Shown piece by piece: positions 1-7,124 of a DNA stretch of 21,379 nucleotides. The stretch's first letter is position 1. Each line of letters starts with the position of its first letter. The notes below the pieces were generated by a model, which worked only from the letters and a program-made list of their open reading frames with translations, ran no database searches and was not told where the DNA came from. Origin of the DNA: a virus; IMG/VR virus record IMGVR_UViG_3300040944_000061, positions 1-21,379 of that record. One strand, 5' to 3'. The position numbers were made by a program, and so were the translations under genes.

Positions 1-2281
1 TGCCGGAGACCGAGGCCCAGACGCCGTCGAAGATCGCGTTGATGAAATTGGCGAAGTGCCGCGCGATGGTATTGCTGCTGTCCTGCCCGCCGAACACCGT
101 CTTGCCGATAGCCGAGGCGCCAATGTGTAGCCAGACGACATCCTGGTCGTTCCAATTGCCGGAGAACGTGACCGTGCATGTGGGGTACGCGGGATTGGAC
201 GCCACCGACTGCTTCCACCAGAAGACGCCGCAGTAGTGATCGATCTCGCCCAGCAGACCGAGCTTCTGAATGTTCCAGACGAGCCTCTGCGGTGACAGCT
301 TGTAGGTGTTGTCCGTGTCGAAGTCGGTGGCCACCGCCACGGCGGTAGTCATCGCCACCGGGTCTGGAACGTCGCTCCGCACCGCGCATTCGAGGAAATC
401 GAAATAGAAATACCAACCCTGGCTCGAAGCGTTCTTATTGCCCGAAAGCGTGATCACCACCTTGTGCTGCCCTGCCGCGACACCGGAGAAGAGCAGGCGT
501 CGTGTCTGGGAGGTGGTGGCAGTGGGATAGTAGCAGTCGAGCGTCACTGGCGCGCCGCCGTCCAGAGTGGCGGTTACGATGCCGCAGAAGGTATCCAGGC
601 GCGAGCCGACGTAGATGGAGTGCGCGTACTGGCAATGCGTCTCAACTGTGACGCTGGCACCGGAAGCCGCCGCCCGGATCGCCCGCCCCTGGCTCCAGAA
701 GGCGAAGGCGCCGTTAACGGGGTCGTTGCCCGGAGCGGCCTCCCAGTATCCGGAAGTGCTGACCCAGGTGCTGTCTTCCTCGATGCGGACCGAGCCGGGC
801 CCAGCCACCTTGAGCGCGCGCTTGCTGGCGGGACTGCTGGTCACGGTCCAGTTGGTGACCACCATCTTCCACTCGGTGGACTGGTACGCCTGGCTGTTCG
901 GCAGCGCCGGAGCGATGGTCCACCAGACCTTGTCCACACTGCTCCAGCCGAGTGCGGTGAAGTCGATGTGAACGTGCCACGATACGTTGTCCGAAGATCC
1001 GCCGGATAAGTACCAATTGGTCGCGGTGAAGTACAGACGGCTGCTGCTGTTGTTGTCGGTTTGGTAGAACGCGACCATGTTGCCGTCGGCCCCCGGCGTG
1101 GCGGTGACGACCAACTGATTCGGCAACACTACGGCTGCGCTGAGCACGGCGGGGCCGTTCAGCACCCAGTTTGTTCCGTTGATCTGGCCGGCGATGTTGT
1201 TCAGGATGGTCGCCGCACTCGTGCCTTGGGTCAGCGATGCCGCCGCGGAGCCATCCGAACTCGACACCGCAACTGGGCCAGCGATGCCGGCCTTCAGCGT
1301 AATGAGGATCTCGTTGTTGTACTGACCTCCCACGGTGGCCGTGCAGTTCGGGTCCGTGGCGTTGATCTGCGCCGCGACGTTGGCCGCTATCTGCGCGCTG
1401 TTCAGCGATCCTTCGTAGCAGGAATACGTGACGCTGCCGATCTTCACCCAGTGCTGGTAGTCCGACAGAGTGGCGCCCCCAGAGCCGTCGGAGCTCGACA
1501 CTGCCACGGGGCCGTACTCGCCCGACCTCAGCGAAATGAAAATCTCGTTGCCATAGGCACCGCCCGTGGTGCAGGAGCAATTTGGATCGGAGGCATTGAT
1601 CTGGGCGGCGACGTTGCTTGCGACGCCCGCGCTGTTCAGCGATCCCTCGAGGCAGGAATAGGTGTTCGATCCGATCTTGACCCAATGGTTATAGGCCGCG
1701 TTCCCCTGCCACCACAGCGCTTGGTCGGTGGTCGCCACCGATCCCTGCCACCACAGAGCCTGGTCGGTGGTCGGATTGCCGGGAATGATCGCCGGGCTGA
1801 TGAACGACTGGTTCTGATACCAAAGTGTGACCTTGTCGCCAGCCTGCGGGCTGGCTTGATTGAGCGTGAAGGTGGCCGATGCCCCCGCGCGCCCAGTCGT
1901 GTTGCATGTGATCGTGATGCCCGTCGTGCCGATCCACTTCACGTCGGTGTGGCCGACGCCGTTGACGGAGTAGTCGAGCGCGTTCCAGTCGGTCCACGCG
2001 CTCTTGAGCGATTCCCAGGATTGAATGCCTTGCCAGGTGACGTCGAAATCGAGTACGAGGCCGGTGAGATCGCCATCCGGAAGATACGAGAACAGCGGGT
2101 GGCCGAACGGATCGTCTTTCTGGAACAGGACCAGCACGGCGAAATCGGCCAAATCGCGGAACACGCCGGAAACGGTGAAGCCGGTGTCGGACGCACCCCA
2201 CAGTGCCGCAGCCGCGCCGTAATCGTCAAAGCCCTGCAACGCCATCGTGCGATGTGGCTGCAGCTTGTAAATCTGATCCAT
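1..2281 (-). CDS. Tail fibre / tail tip repeat protein, C-terminus cut by window edge
   Basis: An open frame runs without a stop from the ATG at 2281 to the left edge, giving at least 760 residues. It follows the stop of the tail hub gene after a single base (TAA-A-ATG), with no clear Shine-Dalgarno, so translation is probably coupled. Residues 1-130 form a mixed N-terminal domain, likely the attachment part. Residues about 175-187 hold a duplicated TTDQALWWQG motif. Residues 199-354 are two tandem 78-residue beta-rich repeats beginning HWVKIGS, followed by a degenerate third. Beyond about residue 430 the sequence is rich in Trp, Tyr and Ser/Thr and looks like jelly-roll or carbohydrate-binding folds. 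A further repeat-like segment (IARHFANFINAIFDGVWAS) lies near the left edge. Position after the J-like gene and this composition point to a virion-surface, host-binding role. That role is inferred; no enzyme motif is seen. Confidence 0.75.
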   Translation of the reverse strand, partial: MDQIYKLQPHRTMALQGFDDYGAAAALWGASDTGFTVSGVFRDLADFAVLVLFQKDDPFGHPLFSYLPDGDLTGLVLDFDVTWQGIQSWESLKSAWTDWNALDYSVNGVGHTDVKWIGTTGITITCNTTGRAGASATFTLNQASPQAGDKVTLWYQNQSFISPAIIPGNPTTDQALWWQGSVATTDQALWWQGNAAYNHWVKIGSNTYSCLEGSLNSAGVASNVAAQINASDPNCSCTTGGAYGNEIFISLRSGEYGPVAVSSSDGSGGATLSDYQHWVKIGSVTYSCYEGSLNSAQIAANVAAQINATDPNCTATVGGQYNNEILITLKAGIAGPVAVSSSDGSAAASLTQGTSAATILNNIAGQINGTNWVLNGPAVLSAAVVLPNQLVVTATPGADGNMVAFYQTDNNSSSRLYFTATNWYLSGGSSDNVSWHVHIDFTALGWSSVDKVWWTIAPALPNSQAYQSTEWKMVVTNWTVTSSPASKRALKVAGPGSVRIEEDSTWVSTSGYWEAAPGNDPVNGAFAFWSQGRAIRAAASGASVTVETHCQYAHSIYVGSRLDTFCGIVTATLDGGAPVTLDCYYPTATTSQTRRLLFSGVAAGQHKVVITLSGNKNASSQGWYFYFDFLECAVRSDVPDPVAMTTAVAVATDFDTDNTYKLSPQRLVWNIQKLGLLGEIDHYCGVFWWKQSVASNPAYPTCTVTFSGNWNDQDVVWLHIGASAIGKTVFGGQDSSNTIARHFANFINAIFDGVWASVSG
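1220..1687 (-). repeat. Two tandem 234-bp (78-residue) repeats in the fibre gene
   Basis: Unit 1 is 1687-1454 and unit 2 is 1453-1220 on the minus strand. Both read HWVKIGS.TYSC.EGSLNSA, then AAQINA.DPNC, then GPVAVSSSDGS. DNA identity is clear, for example GCGCTGTTCAGCGATCC occurs in both. A third, diverged copy (ILNNIAGQING ... VTATPGADGN) follows down to about 1025. This type of beta repeat is common in phage fibres and adhesins. Confidence 0.85.
1705..1771 (-). repeat. 39-bp direct repeat within the fibre gene
   Basis: Positions 1705-1732 and 1744-1771 match at 26 of 28 bases with a 39-base period, so the frame is kept. In the protein this gives TTDQALWWQG twice in a row. It looks like a recent in-frame duplication in a linker before the larger 78-residue repeats. 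Confidence 0.85.
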
Positions 2282-2282
2282 T

Positions 2283-5200
2283 TTACGAGTAGATGAAGAC
2301 CGAGAGGTTCGAGCCGGGGAACGTGGTCCCCACCGCAGTTATGCCAATCGATACCGCCGTATTCGCCGGAATCTCGGTAAGAGCGCCGATCTGCGATGGA
2401 GTGGCGACCACTGCCGTCTGGCCGGCGGAAATGGTAAGCGTGAGCCAGGCCGCGCCTCCGACGTAAATCGTGAACGTGATCGCCGCGCCGGTGGGCGCGG
2501 CCTGGATGTAAGCCTTCACGTCGCCGACAGTGACGGGGCGGTTCAAATAGAGAGACTGCGCGGCGTTGGATTCCACACCAAGCGTGCCCTGCATCTGAAA
2601 GACGAGGCCGGCAACTTTCGAGAGCCCTTCCGCGCCGAACACCCAGTCCTCGCGGATCGGCGCGTCGCCGTCGGGCGACTCATTGCCGTTCACATCGACC
2701 GTGAAACCCGCGATCACGAGGGCCTCGTCCACGAAATTGCCGGTGGGCATGTTGATCGTGGTCACCGCCAGCGGGTTGCCGTTGTCGAGCGAGGTCGTAT
2801 CGCAGGAGTACGGCCACGTCGGCTCCTCGATGATCCACACATCGCTGGGATTGATGACCATCGGGAGGTCCCACGTGATGGCGGTCGCCGTGTTCGCGAC
2901 GATCTTTCGCGGCGGCGTCCCCCGCGAGACACCCTTTATCACCCGCACCAAGTTGCCGACCTCCGCACCGGGCGTCATCCCACCGGGATAGGCGATGTTC
3001 TGGCACCCGGAATCCGTTATGGAAGTGGGGTTGGCGGAATTCGACGCGTCGGCTTTGTAGCGGACAACCAAGCAATCGCCCGCCTGCACGATGCCGTTCG
3101 GGTCGGGAGTGACGCCGATGGTTCCGGTGCTGGAATCCCACGAAGTGACCGTCGCACTAAAATACGGCGTGGCGCTTTCCGGCCTGCCGATGATTGAGAT
3201 GATGCGGCCCACCGGCGTAAACGAAGGATTACTGGATGGCGGGCTGCCTTTCAGGTACCCGACCACCAGCGCTCCGGTTGAGACGCTGTCGACAGGCGCG
3301 CCGATGATCCCGCCGTGAATCAGGTGCTTGGCTTTCAGCCGTACCTTGCTGACATAGGGAGACGGCAACGCCCACGTCGAGCGCACCAGCGGCCCGCCGA
3401 ACGTGATCGACCCGGGTGTGTACGTGTTGTTCGGCCCCGCCGTCAACGCGCCGGTGGCCTGTGCGCAAATCAGATCGTCCTGGGTCGCGACGAACAACAC
3501 GTAGGAAACGAGGCCCGCGACCGCCGGCCAAGTGACGCCTTCCAGTGTGAACGCGCCGCCCGCCGCCGCGCCGGTCCCGATGATGACGATGTTCGACGGG
3601 GCCGAGGGAAGCCCGTTTGAATCGACCGCGCAGATGGCCACTCGCAGCGTCACGTTGGCCGGCAAGGACCCGCCCGTCGCGGACTGCGTGATCGATCCGA
3701 TTCCGGGCGCACCCGCGCCGGTGGCGCTGAACTCGTTCACCGGCAGCTTCCCGGTCACCACAAGGTTCGCGAGCATGCTGCCGTCGGCCATCTGCGCGTA
3801 GGACTGATTGGTATCGAAGGTCCACTCACCGGGAAACAGCGCGTCATTCGCCGCCGCCTGCACCTGATATGGCGCCCACGCCGGACCGAGGGGAATCGAA
3901 TAGAACAGAGGCGGCAGGGGGCCGGGCACGACGTCCATCGGCTTCGGGCCGACGTCCAGATCGTACATGGAATCGGTGACTGTCTGCCCCTCGATCTGCA
4001 CCGACCAGTCTTTCTTCAGGCTCCATCGCTGAATCCTGAAGGACATCGTCACAATCTGGAACGGAAGATTGGTCCCGTTGCCCGGTGCCGATGCCAGGAG
4101 CAAGCCGGTCACCGTACGGTAGGTCGGGTCCGTCGTGTAGCCCGTGATCAGCACCTGCACGCCGTTGATCAGGACTTCCTTGTTCTCCATGGACGTGTCG
4201 AAGGCATCGCCGCTGGCCCAGGTGACCGAGGTGCCGGTGACGTTGCAGGTTCCATGAAGTCCGGGGACATCGGGATGCGTCATCGAGACCACCTGCCCGA
4301 CCTCGTTGCCGAGACCGAGCAGGGTGGTCTGCCATGCGGCCGCCCGCGCATCGCGCCACTCGGCGGGATTCACGCCGCCGATCTCCTCGCGCGTGCGAGT
4401 GGCTGCGATGCGCAACGCCTGGCTGAGTGACGAGCACCCCACCGAGTGCATCTGGCTGGTGAGCGGAGACCCGGCGCGCCCGTAATACGCCGCGTGGCTC
4501 TTATCGCAATACTCTGCCGTGTTCGCCTGATATTGATAGGCGACGTCGGCAAACGAAAGCACCAAGTGCTCGAAGCCAGCTTGAATCGGTGTCAGACGCA
4601 GGCTTTGAAACAGAGAGTTGGCGAGGGTGTAAGCATCCACCGCGCTGGCGTTGATCCGGCAGCCGAGTTTCAGCTTCCCGAACTCCCAGGTGTAGAATCC
4701 CAGGCAGCAATTGAGCACTTCGGTGAGCCAATCGCGAAACGGCTTCTGGCTGCTGATGATTCCCTGGAACTGGAACTGCGTCTCCACACCGCTTCCAAGG
4801 ATGGCCCCGACTTGGTCCGCTGCGATCTCGGCCGCGCCGCTTCCATCGCCCACTATCAGCGACGGCAGCACGAACGTGGCGAGCTGCGCGAACGACGTCG
4901 GGCCGCTTCCGCCGGCCGGATTCGAGCCGGTGGACGGATCGCCATACAAGCCCATCGCGCGCAGCAGCATGTTGACGGCGATCCAGAACGGATTGATGAG
5001 GCCTCTGACCGCCGTGCGGTTACCGTTCTGGTCCCACGTCCAGCCCCACATCCCGTAGTCGATCGGGACGGTCATCTGGTGCTGGTCGGGCGTGCTCGGC
5101 TGAATTGTAGTGGACTTGACGATGCGAATCTCGCACGCTGCCGTACCCGCCGCATACACGTTCGGCTCCCAAACCTGCGGCGATCCCTGGCCGAGCGAGA

Positions 5201-6701
5201 AATAGTCGGTGCCCGGGTTGGCCGGGTCGCTGCCGGTGACGTAGCGCAGCCCCATGCCCGGCTGGTATTTCGTGACGTTCAGGTTGCCGTCAACCTTCAG
5301 ACCCTGCCAGGTGTAGCCATCCACCATCGGTGCCACCACGTATCGGTAGCCGTCGGCGTTCGTGACGACCATCGACGCGGCGAACCCGCCGAGAGGCCCG
5401 GCACTGAGAATGCCAAGCGAGTCGGCATAGCCCGATTCGTCGCGGTAATCGACCATCAAGGCCGTGGCCAGAAAAGCAAACAGTGGGTTCCCACCGCTGT
5501 TGCACCAGATCTCGGGCAATGCCAGACCCCAGATCGTGTCCGAAACAATCGAAGTCGCCGTTACGGTGTTGCGCCCGAAGCCGAGGAAGCCGGTGGAATC
5601 GTCCTTGATGACGACGCCCTGCGGGTCGGCCTGATGCCCGCCAAAATAGGGAGCCATGCCGTGAACCTGGCAACCGTTCGCCGATTCGAGGTAATAGTCG
5701 CAGCTTGTGGGATCGCCGCCCGCCGCCGTCACCGCCGCTGCGCTGCGACCCCTTGAGGCCCACGGACAGTTCACGCCGTCGTTGTAGCTCTTCCAGCACT
5801 GGCGGCTCAGTTGCCGCTCGGGGTACTGGTTCATGATCTGGAAGAAGCCGTCGGAACAGGTCACCGGGAAGATCGGCGTGCCATCGCTGGTGAAGTTCTG
5901 GATGACGCCCTTCCAGAGTTGCAGCAGAATCCCGGAGTTCACATGGAAGAGGCAGAGATCGATCTTGGCGTACTTCAAGTCGGTGTCGTTGGCAAGCTGC
6001 GTCATCACGCGGTCGCCGTTGCCAAACGTGAAGCGGACGTTGTCCGACGTGCCTTTGATGTCCTGGGAGATCAGGACGTCGGAGCCAGGCTCGCCGATTC
6101 CGATCAGGCGCGGCAGGTATAGCTGCCCGCCCACGGTGACGCGCCGGTCGGAGACATAGATGTCGGGGACCGCGGATTCGCGCACGCGGATGTGGACCAG
6201 GGGGACGATCTGCTGGACTTCGGAGAGCAGGGCGGTGGACAGCGCGGTCGAGGGGAATCGCAGGCAGGTGGAGTTGACCGCGTAGGTGGGGGCCTGCGTC
6301 GGATCGACGACCTCGATGAGATTCAGTCCGACCTGGACAGCGTTGCGCAGGTATTCGAACGAGATCGGCGCCTGCTCGAAGGTCACCAGCACGCCGGTGG
6401 TCGTGCCGCCGGGGTTGGGAACGTTGTAGGTGAACGCTTTCCACGGCCCCTGCATGGCTTCCCAGAACGCCTTGAGCTGGTTGGCTTCCGTCCAGCCCAC
6501 GTTCGGCCGCTTGAACTGAAACTTGCGCGGACCGATGCCGACGTAGTAACGCTGTTCCTGCTTCGCGTCGAGGCTGCCGAAGCGGTGTACGATCACCGGG
6601 CGCTCTACGGAGAAGCCGAAGGGGTACTGCGTGGTGAGCGGGAATGTCTGGCCGGAGTTCAGCACCGTGGGGACGGCGATGCGGCCGATTTGGTCTGACA
6701 T
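2283..6701 (-). CDS. Tail tip / hub fusion protein (gpM-like, gpL-like and gpJ-like parts)
   Basis: This is a 1472-residue protein starting at the ATG that directly follows the stop (TAG) of the upstream gene. Residues 30-132 resemble the preceding gpM-like protein: an R.F pair near 59-61, LKAFW at 76-80, a YN.P element at 92-95 and a terminal LIEVV. Residues about 150-380 look like the lambda gpL / BR0599-type tail tip domain, with cysteines at 302, 312, 334 and 344 and the motif NGCQVHGMAPYFGG. Residues about 560-930 look like the central hub (gpJ-like). Residues about 1010-1110 look like a fibronectin type III module, and the last 90 residues are a beta-rich, Ala/Thr-rich end domain. In lambda, gpL and gpJ build the tail tip that binds the receptor, so the expected role is tip assembly and host recognition. 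Domain limits are by eye. Confidence 0.8.
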   Translation of the reverse strand: MSDQIGRIAVPTVLNSGQTFPLTTQYPFGFSVERPVIVHRFGSLDAKQEQRYYVGIGPRKFQFKRPNVGWTEANQLKAFWEAMQGPWKAFTYNVPNPGGTTTGVLVTFEQAPISFEYLRNAVQVGLNLIEVVDPTQAPTYAVNSTCLRFPSTALSTALLSEVQQIVPLVHIRVRESAVPDIYVSDRRVTVGGQLYLPRLIGIGEPGSDVLISQDIKGTSDNVRFTFGNGDRVMTQLANDTDLKYAKIDLCLFHVNSGILLQLWKGVIQNFTSDGTPIFPVTCSDGFFQIMNQYPERQLSRQCWKSYNDGVNCPWASRGRSAAAVTAAGGDPTSCDYYLESANGCQVHGMAPYFGGHQADPQGVVIKDDSTGFLGFGRNTVTATSIVSDTIWGLALPEIWCNSGGNPLFAFLATALMVDYRDESGYADSLGILSAGPLGGFAASMVVTNADGYRYVVAPMVDGYTWQGLKVDGNLNVTKYQPGMGLRYVTGSDPANPGTDYFSLGQGSPQVWEPNVYAAGTAACEIRIVKSTTIQPSTPDQHQMTVPIDYGMWGWTWDQNGNRTAVRGLINPFWIAVNMLLRAMGLYGDPSTGSNPAGGSGPTSFAQLATFVLPSLIVGDGSGAAEIAADQVGAILGSGVETQFQFQGIISSQKPFRDWLTEVLNCCLGFYTWEFGKLKLGCRINASAVDAYTLANSLFQSLRLTPIQAGFEHLVLSFADVAYQYQANTAEYCDKSHAAYYGRAGSPLTSQMHSVGCSSLSQALRIAATRTREEIGGVNPAEWRDARAAAWQTTLLGLGNEVGQVVSMTHPDVPGLHGTCNVTGTSVTWASGDAFDTSMENKEVLINGVQVLITGYTTDPTYRTVTGLLLASAPGNGTNLPFQIVTMSFRIQRWSLKKDWSVQIEGQTVTDSMYDLDVGPKPMDVVPGPLPPLFYSIPLGPAWAPYQVQAAANDALFPGEWTFDTNQSYAQMADGSMLANLVVTGKLPVNEFSATGAGAPGIGSITQSATGGSLPANVTLRVAICAVDSNGLPSAPSNIVIIGTGAAAGGAFTLEGVTWPAVAGLVSYVLFVATQDDLICAQATGALTAGPNNTYTPGSITFGGPLVRSTWALPSPYVSKVRLKAKHLIHGGIIGAPVDSVSTGALVVGYLKGSPPSSNPSFTPVGRIISIIGRPESATPYFSATVTSWDSSTGTIGVTPDPNGIVQAGDCLVVRYKADASNSANPTSITDSGCQNIAYPGGMTPGAEVGNLVRVIKGVSRGTPPRKIVANTATAITWDLPMVINPSDVWIIEEPTWPYSCDTTSLDNGNPLAVTTINMPTGNFVDEALVIAGFTVDVNGNESPDGDAPIREDWVFGAEGLSKVAGLVFQMQGTLGVESNAAQSLYLNRPVTVGDVKAYIQAAPTGAAITFTIYVGGAAWLTLTISAGQTAVVATPSQIGALTEIPANTAVSIGITAVGTTFPGSNLSVFIYS
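5670..5798 (-). other. Four-cysteine gpL-like motif, possible iron-sulfur site
   Basis: The codons for Cys302, Cys312, Cys334 and Cys344 of the tail hub fusion lie here, with spacings of 10, 22 and 10 residues. Tail tip proteins related to lambda gpL are known to bind an iron-sulfur cluster through four C-terminal cysteines with similar spacing. Metal binding here is inferred from that pattern only. Confidence 0.5.
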
Positions 6702-7118
6702 CTACGCCACCTCCACCAGTTCCAGCCCCTGCACGTTCGTCCGCGCGACATCGGTAGCCTGCGCCCAGTTGCCGCGGAACACGACTGTCACGCGCCCCTG
6801 CGTGCTGTTGCCGGTCGGATCGTAGTTGCTGCCGATCTGCTGGCCCGTCGCGACGTCGAACGGGTTGTAGAAGGCGAACGGCGTCAGGCCAGCGTTCTGG
6901 GACACCCAGAAGTTGTACAGCGCCGAGAGCACCGATGCGCTCAATCGCTTGCTGAGCCGGAACGTCCGGCGCGAAGTCTGGGCAAGTTGCGACCGCTGGA
7001 CCGTGCCGTCGTGATACTGGTTCTGAAGCTGAGCATACTCGCGCAGTTCCGTGAACGCGGTGCACAGCGACGCCGGCAGCACCCCGTTGGGGGCGGATTG
7101 GACGAGATTGCCTGGCAT
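6702..7118 (-). CDS. gpM-like distal tail / minor tail protein
   Basis: A 138-residue protein between the tape measure gene and the hub fusion, the place of gpM in lambda. It contains R.TFRLSKRLSASVL, then ALYNFWVSQNAGLTPFAFYNP, and ends LELVEVA. This resembles the distal tail family whose members form a ring between the tube and the tip. Its stop (TAG) abuts the ATG of the next gene, and only six bases separate its start from the tape-measure stop. The same motif order recurs at the N-terminus of the next protein, suggesting two related rings or a duplicated domain. The start at 7118 is the first ATG of the frame after the tape measure. Function is by position and motif, not by certain family membership. 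Confidence 0.75.
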   Translation of the reverse strand: MPGNLVQSAPNGVLPASLCTAFTELREYAQLQNQYHDGTVQRSQLAQTSRRTFRLSKRLSASVLSALYNFWVSQNAGLTPFAFYNPFDVATGQQIGSNYDPTGNSTQGRVTVVFRGNWAQATDVARTNVQGLELVEVA

Positions 7119-7124
7119 ACGGGA

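Noticed and set aside
4446-5756. Plus-strand open frame of 436 codons opposite the hub fusion
   Set aside because: Antisense shadow with no motif and no ribosome site.
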